Below, piece by piece: positions 36,457 to 52,900 of a stretch of DNA of 64,000 bases (its first letter is position 1; every line of letters starts with the position of its first letter). A program made the position numbers and the translations under genes. The stretch covers positions 17,517,858 through 17,581,857 of the forward strand of contig NC_067117.1 in NCBI RefSeq assembly GCF_021347895.1, written 5' to 3'. The stretch comes from Acanthochromis polyacanthus. Taxonomy: Eukaryota; Chordata; Actinopteri; Pomacentridae. The notes beneath the pieces are model-generated. The model saw only the letters and a program-made list of their open reading frames with translations. It searched no databases and had not been told where the DNA came from.

Positions 36457-39400
36457 CCTGGTTTCAGGGCAGAATGGACTGCCTTCGCTCACATTCACAC
36501 AACTCATTCAGACACACACACACACTCTCAAAGGCAGACGAGAGTCAGCCGCCTGCCCAGCCGACAGCGACTGTTGATGCGGCCTTTGTGTTTAACAGCT
36601 GAGAGTGCAGTTTCTCATTACCACAAAGAGAAGTGGGATATCTAAATGTGTCTGTGGCCACCCTGCTCCTCCCACTTCTCTGTCTCTCACTCATAAACAC
36701 AGACCTAAACATTGTGCCGCTAGCCGGTGGCTGAGTCCGCTCACAGTCATTCTTTGCTGATTAAAAGGCCAGAATGGAGGAGTTCTGTGACCGTGTGGCA
36801 CCAGAGCACAAACAAACACAAGCACATGGTCTGTTTGTGTGCTAATGACCTGGTGTGCATATTTGCTTTGACAACATGTGTTGTTGTCTCATGGCCTGTA
36901 TGTGCGTGTTTGTGTGTAATTTGCACAGTGTTGTCAATAATGGCAAGTGAGTCAGTGCCCGCCCCTTAAAGGCTGTGACACTAAACCTCGAGATGGCGGC
37001 CTTGTAATTAGCCCATCCAAGAAAACAACACACAACACCTCAGCTTGAAAACAAGGTCTCCCATACACAAGGAGTGTAAGAAGCTGGCGCAACGCAAATG
37101 GCAATCAGCGTGGAGACAGCTTGAGGTGTGGACGACATGTGGAGAAAAAAAGCGACAGCAGTCCCAAGTGATTCCAACGGTTAGAAAGAACGTTTAAAGG
37201 GGGGAAAATTAATTTAATAGAAAGGCCGAGCCCTGAGCCCCGAAACCCCTCTCTGGCCCCTAACATTCACATTAGGATGAAGAGTGAGTTTGACAGCACG
37301 CTCCATTTACAAAATGTATGGCTGTGTGACACAGCTAACTCGGAGCTCTCCACATTAAATGCTATTGGTCCTGGCTGCTAAACTGAATTTCCTTAAGTAA
37401 TGTTTTAAAAAAAAAAAAAAGAATTTTCTGTATGCAGAAACTGTTATCACCAAGAGAGGAGTGTTTGCTGAGAGACAGGGAGCTTGGTACAGCAAAGAGA
37501 AAAGACACGGTCAGATAAGACTGATGCAGGTCTTCCCTTCACTTTGGTCCTTCTGTAATGGTCATCATCCCAAGCAAGTAAGAAGTGGGATGTGAAGTGG
37601 AATGTGACGCCTCCACCCCCTCCTGACAGCCCAGTCACATTTTCCAGGCAGATGAGAGCAGGTCTTGTAATCGGTCTCTGGGATTCTACTTTACTGATGC
37701 TCTCCTCTCCAGTTCCCCTCCCTCCCTCTCCTCCGCCTCCTCTGTCTGTAGTGCTGAGGGCTGTCTGGCTCCGTCTACGGGAACCTCGCTCATACACTTT
37801 TCACTCTGCTCACCAGGAGGCCCAGCACACCACCATCACCAGGAGCAGTTCGGCAAAACGAGACGGTTGCTCGCATTAAAGCAGCTAATTTTCTCTGTGG
37901 GACATGCATTTTCCGTGCCGGCCGTAGAAGCAACAGTGAAAGCATAGTGACACCACTGTTGATGTTGATAGCCTTTTCTTTTCCAAGATCTGCCTTTATT
38001 TTCCTTCTGTTATTGCAACTCTATCCATGCTCAATAGCCACCTGTTGGTTTGTTTTGGCACTCGGTGGAAGTGAGGGGGTGGTATAATGTGAATAAGTGA
38101 CATCAATGAATTCGTACGTCTGGCGCTCAGTGCAGGACTCACAAAGTAGCATGAACTTGCTGAAATCTGAGGAGTTCAAATGTTTTTTTTTCTTTTCCTC
38201 AAACCTTCCACCTACCCCATCTAAGCATCCATTATTGATTAGTGTGCTTATTCTGACCCTGAGAAAGGAAGACAAAGTGGCGAGATGACGGATGGAGACA
38301 GCATAACCACCACAGTCAATACCTGCTGTTAATTCTGTCGTGGGCTGAGGATTCGAGGCAACTGGTCTGAGTTGCCTCAAATCAAACAAGACCCGGACAT
38401 GTTGCTGCATATAAATGCGTGGATGGATGCTCAGAAGGAAATAAAACCAGAGAAGAAAAGGAATATGATGCAAAAGGCAACACAACCTGTCACAAGAAAT
38501 TTTGGCAAGCACAGTGTGAAGGCTAAAAATAGCTTTCTGGCAACATCACCTTTTGTAGCTGGAGTTAATTTTGCAGCAAATTCACCACCAGCTTTAGGCT
38601 GTTTTGCTGGTCGCTGAATGAAGTGATGGTTGCCCTGGATGCTGTTCTATTCTGGCCTAGATACAGGAGCCACACATACTGCCGGGAGGACTCATTATAC
38701 CTGAAAACACCCAGGGCTACGGACACGGCACACGCACACATGCAGTCCAAGCTGTCACTCTGAGCTGTTTTGACAGTAGCTATCAAGCTTGCTCTTGGAA
38801 GCCCCACCCCAGTTCTGTCCTCCTCTATTACCATATTACTACAGTAGAGTCATGCACACAGACACACACACATCCCCAGTCATATACACACAATCACCTT
38901 TATGCATGACAGCTGTTTGCAAGTATATGTAATGATGTGGTGAATGTTCGAGACAAGGCATGAACTGGCTGGAGAGGGAGTGTGACAGAGTGCAGACAAA
39001 AGAGGACACAGCGCAGTCTTGACAATTCTCTTGATAAAACAACAATTTGAGTTCATTTCAGGTATCTATATACAATATGCATTACTCTATTATATGTATG
39101 TATGTTTGGGTATTAAATTTTAAATGGTTTTCACCAGAAACAATATTACATGACTCAGAACTAAAGAATCATGACATAAGGTGTAATGTTAGTTGTACTG
39201 CGGTATGAAACATCAAACCACTCAGGTCAAAATTCTGTTATGTGTGCTGCTGGTGTCAGGCAGGAGTCAGTGGTGTTTGATTTACATCTGCAACAACTAT
39301 TGCTGACTTTACTACAGCACTGAATTTGTCTACAGAGAAAGTAAACTGAGTTTGATAATTTGGTTAAACTATTGTTTGGTTTACAACCTTGACTTTCTCA

Positions 39401-39790
39401 CTTTGTTTATTATTTTATTTTTTTTATCATTGACATTGTAGCAATGACACAGGGCAGCCAGATCGTGGCAATTGGTGAAAAATGAACACCAGGATCTTTA
39501 ACCCTCTGTATCTCAAAAGCTACTGGGTGGTTTAGAAGGGATGTTGCCAAAATACACAATTAATTAGAGCCACTGTAAAAACAAAAAGAATCCTTAAAAG
39601 TTTCAACATTCTGGCGGTCCCTAAACTAATAATTTGGATGTGCCATTTTGATGAGAAACAGACGTGAACTAGATGCAATTCTAAAGTCCTGATATTTAAT
39701 CGGAATCACTGTATTCTATACGTCCCATTTAAAAATTCACCAAAAATAGACCACTAGCAATAATCAGATTCAGTAAAACAAGACGCCATG
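36457..39790. other. Upstream/long first intron of srgap2, part 1
   Basis: No coding exon recognised on either strand. Contains short (CA)n runs and an A-run near 37407. The C-rich block at 37610-37620 gives poly-Pro readings with no similarity to known proteins. Confidence 0.45.
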
Positions 39791-39798
39791 GTCATCAA

Positions 39799-40080
39799 TA
39801 TCCCCCGCCACATGTGATGTCTATGAGTCTATGTCCAAAATAGTGATCAAGGGCCATAACTCTGTTAAGTATTATCGCACAGGTCTCATTTTCGAACTTG
39901 ATCAAGGTGTCCATGGTGTGAAGCTACACACTAAATTTCGTAATCCTAGCTGTAATAGTTTCCGAGAAAAGCTGTCCCCTTCATCTCGGACGGACGGACG
40001 GACGGACAGACGGAAGCACGGACGGATGGATGTAGGCCAAACCTATATCCCCCTTTTCCACTTCGTGGAGGCGGGGGATA
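39799..40080. mobile_element. MITE-like element with inverted ends and (GGAC)n
   Basis: The left end TATCCCCCGCC (39799-39809) is the exact reverse complement of the right end GGCGGGGGATA (40070-40080). Inside are GGGCCATAACTCTGTTAAGT, TGTGAAGCTACACACTAAAT, a CGGACGGACGGACGGACAGACGG tract (39989-40012) and a second ATATCCCCC. I recall this order of words from many fish loci. No transposase, so non-autonomous. Confidence 0.7.
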
Positions 40081-43362
<3,282 letters not shown>

Positions 43363-43906
43363 TGGTAGCCACCATAGACTGTATATATAGTGGACGTAGC
43401 ATCTGGCTCCAGAATTGAAGCCAACCCGGAAGTGTCAAAAACTTGCAATATCACGCCGTCCGCTAGGGTTGGCTCCAAGAAGCTTTTTCTCCATAGACCC
43501 CAATTCATTTTTGGAGAAAATAAAATTTGATAGACTGATGTTTTACAGCTCAGGATTTTTTTCCCGTTAGTTTTCATGGTCAAAATGAGAGATCAGGTGG
43601 CCGATCTTAAAATAAATCAATACTGAATTTTAAATAAATCGTTAAAGTTGGCGGAGCCAAGGGGCGTGGCTATACTTGATGGACAGCAACAGAAGCCTCT
43701 GCAGTAAAACGTGGGCGGGATAAGAGAGTCCTCAGCCAATCCTGCCCCTAGTTGCTCTCCGGTCCAGCCTGTTTGATGACGCTTTTTACGTCACTGGCTC
43801 CAAAAAATCCAAAACGGCGACCAGGAAGTAGCAAAATCCGGGCTTCGTTTTCTTGGCGTTGAAACCAGCGGGTGACGTCACGGTTAGTTTACGCCTGGTA
43901 GCCACC
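43363..43906. mobile_element. About 520-bp interspersed element with 11-bp direct flanking repeat
   Basis: TGGTAGCCACC occurs at 43363-43373 and again at 43896-43906, as expected for a target-site duplication. Between them lies ATAGACTGTATATATAGTGG, GGCTCCAGAATTGAAGCC, CGTCCGCTAGGGTTGGCTCC, TTTTTCTCCATAGACCCC and a CpG-richer end containing TGACGCTTTTTACGTCACTG and GGTGACGTCACGG. I recall the ATAGACTGTATATATAGTGG start from many teleost loci. No coding capacity. Confidence 0.7.
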
Positions 43907-43955
43907 TTACTTGTCCTTGCTGCCCTCTCCATGGTGGTTATAAGGGAGCAGGGAG

Positions 43956-43982
43956 AGGAGGAGGAGGAGGAGGAGGAGGAGG
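43956..43982. repeat. (GAG)n microsatellite
   Basis: Nine GAG/GGA units just beyond the element ending at 43906. Confidence 0.95.
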
Positions 43983-46900
43983 CTGGGTGAGAAGAATGTG
44001 AAAAGGAGGTGACAAGGAGGGTGATGGGGAGTTATTGTGGGGGTTAGTCCTCAGCGGGGGTGAATTCCTCTGCATTACTCCACACCTCTCTAGTCCGATC
44101 AGGAAGTCATTAACCCTTTACCAGACAGCAAAATGCTTTCTCTGCAGCCGGAGAACACGGCAACAGGAAAGAGAGAGAAAGATGAGAGGTGTGTTTCTGT
44201 GGCAATGTGTGTGTTTTGCGTTAATGCATCTGTGGTGGACTGCCTGAGCCATGCGGGTTCTCGTCAGGCTTCCCTGCACTCCAGGAGCCAGGAGCAGAGG
44301 TCAGGGGCCAAAGGGTCGCGAAGCTACTGGAGGGGGCTCAGTCTCCCACGTCAACCAACTGCTTCAAAACACTTACAACAATGCGACTGTCAGTTTCAAC
44401 TCTGAAGAATGCCCCACACGTTTTTTTAGTGCCACTACTCAACTAAATCATTATCCCTGTTAGTATTAAATCACTCAGACTTTCCAGGGGTATATTCTAT
44501 CTATTCTGCCTTTTTATCACAAAACAGTTACCCCTCCTGACACCAGCAGTCCTTTCCTGTCATCACATGCTCTGATTCCTCTTGTATGCTGGCAGAAGGG
44601 TTGCAGACTGGGGGGCTGGGGTTTCTATGCATAATGAAAAACACTGCTTATCAAAAGTTAACTAGCTCTTCACCCATTGGCAGCCCATGCCTGCTCTAGT
44701 AACCCAGTCTAAAAAGGTGCTGGGGGAGGGGTTTGTCTCACAAGTGCGGGAACTGCAGATGAAAGAATTTCAAGGAAAGAATTTCAAATGATATAGGGCT
44801 TGCAACTAATGATCTTTTGCAGTGTTATTTTCATTCATCTCTCAGCTGCGTTTTAATAATCGCTCAAGCAGTAAAATGACACGGTTATGGAAGAGTGGCC
44901 ACAACCACAAGCTGGTGTCTGCAAATTACTGGTTTTGTCTGTTTTGACAGCAAATAACATTGCAGATGCAGAAACCTCAAAAAATAGCACAGACATATAT
45001 TTAGCACTTTTACTGCAGGGATGACTTAATTACAAAGCAGATGTGGGGCTAATTGTCAGCTCAGGCAAACTTAACTGATAGATTCATTGATAGCTAATTC
45101 ATGTGTTGACTTTCAGCGTGTAACAAGATCCCATTTTATCTCAGAATTCATCAGCTTGCAAGATTTGTGACCAGCCATCCTGAATTTTCTCGGCCTCTAG
45201 GCAGGCTGACGTGTGTATGTGTGTGTGCATGTGTGGGTGTCTGTGTGTAGTTCATCCTCAAGGGTACCATCCACCTGGTGTCACCTCTATTTCCTGTCTC
45301 TGCTGGACACAGCCATCTGGGCCTCAGTCTGTTCCAACAGGCTTCATCTCAGCCTCCCTCTCTTCATCTCATTCGCTCTCTAGCGCACAGACACATACAC
45401 ACACTCTTTCATGCACACACTAATACAGGGTTCGCAGTAGGGATGCAAACCATGACTGTACAGTGATCTATGCCATCTGTCTGAGGTGGTATGGACAGGC
45501 ATCAGACAAAGCCTTGCACACACACACATCCTACCATCTTCAGCCAGCAAGGGAGGGAATATTAAGCTGAATTGCCCCACTGTGTGTGCGTGTGCACGTG
45601 TGTGTGTCTATACACGCTTTCCAGTGTTTCAAAATGGCCAGTGCATAACACCCTCTGTAATCAGCTTAACAGCCAGTCAGGGGATTTGACTAATCCACAA
45701 CACAAGCATGGGAAGAAGCCCACTGTGTGTGTGTGGGTGTGTGTCTGTCTGCGCGAGTGGTCTGTCTGACGGTGTGTGTAAGTTAAATCAAGCTCGACAG
45801 TCTTGGACAGCGCTTTCTCTAAGCATCGAGCATTACAAGAATCATCTGAGAGTACTTTCAAATAGCGATGGATGGGTGCGGACGTCTTTCATGTGCAGGC
45901 TCATCACTGGGCGGGTGAAGGTTCTTCCCCATCTTTATTAGCAGGTTAACACTTGTCATAATTCCAGTGAATGAGTGACAACTCGTAATGACTCCCTACT
46001 TCTCGATTAGACAGTCATCAATCGTTTATCCCGTATTATTTTTTTCTTCATCTTTCTTTCACTGCTCAGCAAGATTTAGTTTGGTCATCACTGATGATTC
46101 ACAGGAACCTTGAGGGATGCGTGGGCATGTGCAAGTGCACGCAAACCCCTCCCCAAGGGAAGTATCAGTGCTTTGAAGCCTAACACAGTGTGTAATAGCC
46201 TCCCTCTGTCATCTCGTAGTTGTCCATGACAGTATCTGTCCCACAACAAACTGTAAACACACACACATGAACTCAGTGGGAAAAAGACGCACGATAGTAA
46301 ACGTGTACGTGACTGGTACATATGTTCTTATGTAGCAAACTCTTATCTCCACATTCCAAGAGACATCACTGGCATGCCGAAAATGGCTGCAGGAAAATGG
46401 TGGAGATGGAGATAGCGGATAAAGTGAGAGCTGAGAGCAGAGGGTGGGCAGAAACACACGAGTTAAAGGCTGGATCTGCTGATGGCTGCTGATTTAAATC
46501 TGAGTGCCAGTGAGAATGTGCAGTGAATCCAGGGAGAAGAGTGCAAAGGGATATGTTCAATCAAACAAAGGATGAGACCCAGAACAGCAGGCGATAACAT
46601 GAGATACTATCACTGCATCCACCTTGAGGTCACATCGGCGCTCCCTTCAGCTGCAACTCTCTCAGGCAGAGGAGGGGAGGGCTAGGGAGAGGCTTTATGA
46701 GGCACAAGATACAGTGATGCAGTGGAAGGAGTGCCAGGTACATGCAGATAAAACGCACTGTACAGCCTGTGTGACGATGTACAAAACGTGCAGCTATGGT
46801 TCTGATCCTCTGACAAAACCTTACATTTCACGAACACATTTCTCATCTATGTAAAACCTCATGCTGTCAATTTCTTCCAGAAAAAATAGGATAACTGTAA

Positions 46901-49900
46901 AACAACTGAATAACTGCTGAAATTATGATAAGCAGAAAAACAATTTTGGATCATTTGTTCAGTTTTTTTTTTATTTAGACGAATAAATAAATTGAGAGAC
47001 AACAATGAATTCTTGTCTCTCAAATGTGAAGATTTGCCACTTGTTTTCAAAACAAGCAAAATGAAAACCACACATTCAGATCTGGGAAACTATGAATTTT
47101 CCCCCATCTTTTGATATTTAAAAGACTTAATTGCTAAACTAAAAAACTGAAATGGTCACATTAACAGACACAGAAAATAATCAATGGTTACAGTCCTGAA
47201 TAGTATCAATGAAGGCTTCCAGAACCTATACACACTGATCTGTAAAAGCCTACTTGTATTTGCTAAGAAACAGTGACTTTTGTAACAAAGCTTTGAACGC
47301 TAAAGTGACGTTGGAGGTAAAATGCGTAGGTCACAATTAGACAACAGTGTGTGAGTCAGAGAGGTGCAGCCAGTGCAGCAACTGCAATCACCCCTCCTTT
47401 TCTCTTTGCAGCCTCCACTTCGCCCTTCTCTCCAGCCCACTGCTCCAAAGGTGTAATTCATTCTGGCTAATGTGTGTGTTTGCACTTTATGGAAAGGTGG
47501 CCTTGTCATGCGATGACCGCTTCAGAGGTAGCGGCTCAGACAGCCTACGGTTGCCAGCAGTGGCAGGTGTGCCAGTGAAATATGGCGACTATTTCAACCA
47601 GGCAGCAGTCTGTCACAACAGCCCTTGCAGATGCCAGGCCCGGGTACACAAGGAACCGTTACATATTAGAAGATCAGAGCCCCACCCTGCCTGCCCCTCG
47701 CCCAATGGAGAACACAGCCTTGTGGTATATACAGTACTATACTGGAAAACAAGGCGCTGAACGCTAAGAGTCGTACTTCACTGCTTCAGTTTATTTAGGG
47801 ACTTTTTTCCCCTCACAATGCGGATCCCATTCAGCCAGTTAGTTGAAATATTCCTCGCTTGCATACCCACCCAGACATGTATCTGAATACTGCAGAGACA
47901 CTGGGAGGAAAAAGAGAGAGAAACTGGGCCAAGCTGCATGAAGAGGCTCCCAGTGAGGACGACAACTCAACACCTCAGCACAACAAACCACCGCAGAAGA
48001 CTCCTGTTGGACAGCATGAGAACAGCACGAGGAACTTGACTGAAAGAAAGACACCTTTTTTTCTTCTCTCATTCCTTTTCTCTGCAGTATTCCTCTCTCT
48101 TTAACTGGTTTTACATTTAGTAGCTTTTATGACAACAAGGTAAACCAGCTCTCTTGAGATAGGGTCAACAAGAGTTGCAAGTACAAAGTTTTTCCAACTA
48201 CTACTCTTCTTTATGATAGTGACTTCTACATTAAACAGCTGTCCCATGTGCATGATTGACATCAGGATGAATAGTAATTAGGCAGCTACAATTGTATTGC
48301 TTCAAGCACTGCTTATAAAATCTAAAAACAATCATTTTGTCAGTTCATTTGTAGATTATTTTTGTCATGTGATTCACAAAGAAATGCACGCAACACAAAG
48401 TAGGTTGTATCTTCCATTAATCAGTAAAATAAATATTTACAAAATAGCCATTTTACAGACAGCCAATAAATACTTTTGTTCTACTGCTTTAGATCGTACA
48501 TGGTTTAAACTGAAGATTATTATTCCAGTATGTGTCTTTTATTTTTAAATACCGAGACTGGGTTCTTCATCTTAATAGTGTGATGTGTGATCACAGTAAC
48601 CTGGAGTCAAAAGGATGTTTGAAAGGAAGTGTCATACATTATTAGCAAATGACAGTAACTAATGTCTTTCCTGCAACTTGTGAGACAGGGATATCATGAG
48701 TCATCAGATTTGGTGTAAAAAAAAAAAAAGCTCCTATGTGATAAAAATAGATGCTTGTAGTAAAAGTAGAATGAATTAGGACTCAAGTCATTGTTCAATT
48801 CACTACACTGCTAGGTTATAGCCCACTTTCTATGCAGACTTCTTCATTAGAGAGCTGCCCTTTAATGAATATTTTGGTCTTCTAGACGTAGCAAGTAAAG
48901 CAGGAAAATGAGATTATAGAAAATGTATAAGTCAGGCCATTCATTTCAGCAGGCTTAAAATGAGAGTGAAACAGATTACACTAATCAGTATCTGCAAGCT
49001 AGTTGGACAAACTCAATACATTCTCATTATTTGGATCTATTTTTTTTCTTCATTTAAATATTACATTCTGCGACAAAACTTGGTAAATGATGTGAAAATA
49101 AAGCAACTGCTAGAAATTGCATTTTTTTGCATTTAAAACATGTACATGCCAGTACATGATGCTAATGCAGCTGGATGAGTGAAGCAGGGTTTAGAATTAA
49201 AGCACTACGTGCTTTCTGATTCCTCTAACAGGATGAGCTGCAGCATAGGCAGCAACAGTGATACTGAGAGTATCACTGAAAAAAAAGCTCAAGGACAGGA
49301 ACTTGCAGACCTACCAGCAGTATAAAAACGGTACTTTTCACACCTCTTTCAGCCTAGTGCACCGTGACAGTTTCGAGTCAGTAAAAAAAACCAAAACCAT
49401 ACAAGAGGACTCGTTCTAATTTTGACTTTTTGGTACCGAAGCTACAACTGCTTTATAAATTATTATTATTTCATACACATATGTACGCAACTTATGCAGA
49501 TTTGTGGACACTGAGCAGTACATAGTGTGCTGGCAGGTGTGCGACCTGGTGTATACCCAGTAAGTGGTTGGGATATATCAGACTAAATCAATCTCCCTGC
49601 AGTAGAGTAAATCAGGGTCAGTTTGAGCTCACTGGCTAAATGTCACTCAGTCCTTGTATGGCTTAGTGTTACAGACTGCATGTTTCCCTCAAGTAAGCCT
49701 GGAGCAAATCTTCACAGTACTTGGAAAGTAAAAAGTAGAACACCATTCCAAAGGGGAATTGATCAAAATGCCTGTTTTCTAACAGAATTCTCAGAGAAAA
49801 AAATCTGACAGAAAGGATACTTGTAGGGTGTGTTTGTAAACCACTGCAGACGAAGGAACACTCACCTGAGGTCAGCCTGAAGACATCTTCATACACAATG

Positions 49901-52900
49901 AACACTGCCTTTTGTGATGCTCAAACACATACACTCTGTTGTTTTGCTTTCTCACACATACTTGCCTACTTAGCAAGCATGATATGTCACCCACATGACT
50001 GGCTCAAATTTCACGACCTCACTCACAGTCTGATGGTCACCACAGTCAGCTAAGGACAGATGATGAGCCGTGCTCCTGGCTGCAGCGTGAGTCACACTAG
50101 GAAAAGTTCTGCTAACATGCTAGTGTTTTCTAACCCACTGCAAAAGTCCTGAATTAGTGAAACCAGTGCATTGGTTTTATAAATATGTATTTCCCCTTCA
50201 AATAACTCCAAGATGGCAGTGAAAAAACTTCTATCATACTACATTTCTAAAGTTGTGAAATACCACTTAAAAAGAGTAAAACCTGCTGAGCAGCGTCTTG
50301 GCATCAATGAGCCTTCACATTCACAGATGTATTATTCAGACTGGACCTCCTACTTCACATTTCAGATTGTTTCATATATTTCAGTACGTGCAACGACATG
50401 CTCACACCCACACACCCTCTTGCCTTTTTTCTTTTTTAATACATTGCTATGGTTAGTTTTAATTTAATCCTATTGATTAAAGATGCATTCTCAATTCAGA
50501 AGCAATAGGCTCAACCCAAAAACAAAAGGAAGTAAACATCTTTAGGAACTTGCATGAGCAAGATGCTGTATAGAGTGGTACCGCTTAGTAGCTGACCCTG
50601 AAATTTGACCTCCCAGATGAGACAAACTTCTGGAAGTACCACACTATCACATCTACCAGTCCAGACCCTGTGCCCATATCCCACTGGTCAAGCGTCTCTT
50701 TCCCCTGCTTTCTGCCCTTTGACACAACAGGAGTCTGCTGTCTAGGGATCTTGAAACACATGATAGAAAACAAAGCTATCTGTACTCAGGAATGGACAGC
50801 CCTGATATCAAGAGAATACGCCTCTCCAAAGAGTGGAGAGGGGAACACAAGGTTGACGAGTCTACACAGCATGTGTGTCCTATTTTGTATCTGATGTGAT
50901 GTGTGTTTGTCAGAGAGAGGACATGTCGGAATCAGTGCAACACAATAGAGTGCTGCAGTGTGGGTGGCCACACCCTTTCCTCCAAGCTCCCCTCCATAGC
51001 CTCCTCTCCGACCCCTCAGAACCGCCTTGACAGGATTTAAAAAGGAAGGGACAGAGGCAGCAGAAGGGAGGGAATGGAGACACAGGGATAAAATGCCTGA
51101 CATATTTATATATATATTAAAAAAAACTGAGGCAAAGAGAAAAACATGTGCGGAGGAAAAGAAAAAAAAACAGATAATAATGAATGCAAGACAAAGTGAG
51201 AGGTTTGACAGATTATCAGGTCTAGTGGAAACATGACAGAGAACGGAAAGAGACAGTGGGCAGGACTGAGTAGGCTGAGGGAGGGAAGGGTGTCGGTAAA
51301 AAAAACAAAATGGGGGTATAGTAAGTGCTTAAGAGGAGACAGATAAATACTGAGGAATCTGGAGAGGGGAAAACAGGGAAAACGCAGTGCTGGGCTAAGC
51401 ATTGTGTAGCTGAATTATTGATGCTCCCTTTGAGTTAAAGGGTGAGAAGAGGGAGCACTTTCACACAGTGGAACCCCTGCATCATAAACATGCAAGCTCA
51501 CACATGCAGAGCTGTCAGGAAAATATACAAGGATGGTCCCTCCTGACAACAGGCTTGAGAGTTGTGAGCAGGTCCCCAGAGAGAACCAGAGGCTTGTAGG
51601 GAAGAGGTCGAGGTTCACAGTAAACCAGAAGGAGACATGTGGCCCACACCTGTTCTAAACTGGCCTTAGCAGACTCACACAGAAAGATCATCAGGAGTCA
51701 GACTAAAGGTACACGAGATGAGGGAGATGGTCGTTAGTGCCGTTTATTGTTTGACAGTCTCACTAGTTTGAAAGACTACACTGAGCTCTCTTCTAGCTTT
51801 GCTTTATCCTTTCCCTGCTCGTGTTTTTCTCTCTCCCTGCTTGGTTCTCTTTCTTATCTGCAGAGGAAGCCTGTTTGATCTAGCAGAGTCCTGCTGTTCT
51901 GACTCTCCAGCTCCCAGACATCAGGCGTACACTCCTCGCTCACTCACTGGAGAGGAGAGCTCCCTCCTTTTCTCTCTATCCCTTTCACACACACAAAAAA
52001 AAGGGAATCACAGACTCTCCCTGCCGCCCTTGTTAGAAATCAGACACATTCTCCCTCTTGTACCAGCAAGACAACAACAAAATAACTCATTAATTCAAAA
52101 TGGGTGATGTAGAAGCTGTGCTGAGGCCAGCTGTGCTGTGTGCATATGGACCATGTAGAATGTGAGCTATGTCAGCGATGTATTTCATTCAGAGGACAGT
52201 GGCCATCATTGTCATCTGCAGCAAAGCAGGACACAATGGAGAGGGATACAGCCAGGGACCTGACTCACACATACTGTAAGCCTTCCTGGCTGCTTTTGGT
52301 AAACAAAGGCGCTGAAAACAATGGCCAGTAAGTGTCAACGTGCTGTGTGGAGATACAATAGCTGTTTTACGACACAAAAACATCACTGCCAGGCTGTTTT
52401 GCTTTGGGTTCAGCGCATTTCAGGGCACTTTTGCCCATCTGAACACATGGACTGCTCTTCTTTTTATATTAAACAAATGTCTCCACAATATATCATCAGC
52501 TGCTCTCAAATCAAGGAGCGTCAGTTATTAAAAAACACTGCCAAGTTATTGTTATTCAAACCTGGAAGACAATCAAGTGGCGAATATAGACTCTGCAACA
52601 AGATCAATTTTGTTTATTTCTGATATTAAAGTTACAATGACCAAGATTACATGCAACTGTAATGTTGTGCTAACATTCAGAGTGGTAGCTTTTGTTTATT
52701 ACCTCTAGTTTCCATGGTTACTAGCAGAATCTGCCTTTCCCCCATTACATTAAGATGGTTTAAGAACGTAGAGAAAACCACAAATGCACATACTGCAAAT
52801 GGCAGAGAAACCTTTGTTTAATGTGTGTATATGTTGTGGAAGGTGTGATTCCATAATGAAGTCAGCAGAAAAGTGTTAGCACAATTCTCTTCATGAAAAA

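Noticed and set aside
37447..37879. Proline/glycine-rich open frames on both strands as a possible first exon or gene
   Set aside because: Composition-driven, no known domain, and no match to the SRGAP2 N-terminus.
39989..40012. CRISPR-like spaced repeats
   Set aside because: It is a simple (GGAC)n tract within an eukaryotic interspersed element; no spacer structure.
47347..48104. Plus-strand frames of 137 and 81 codons as a gene
   Set aside because: No homology recognised, no consistent splice sites, and frames overlap in conflicting phases.
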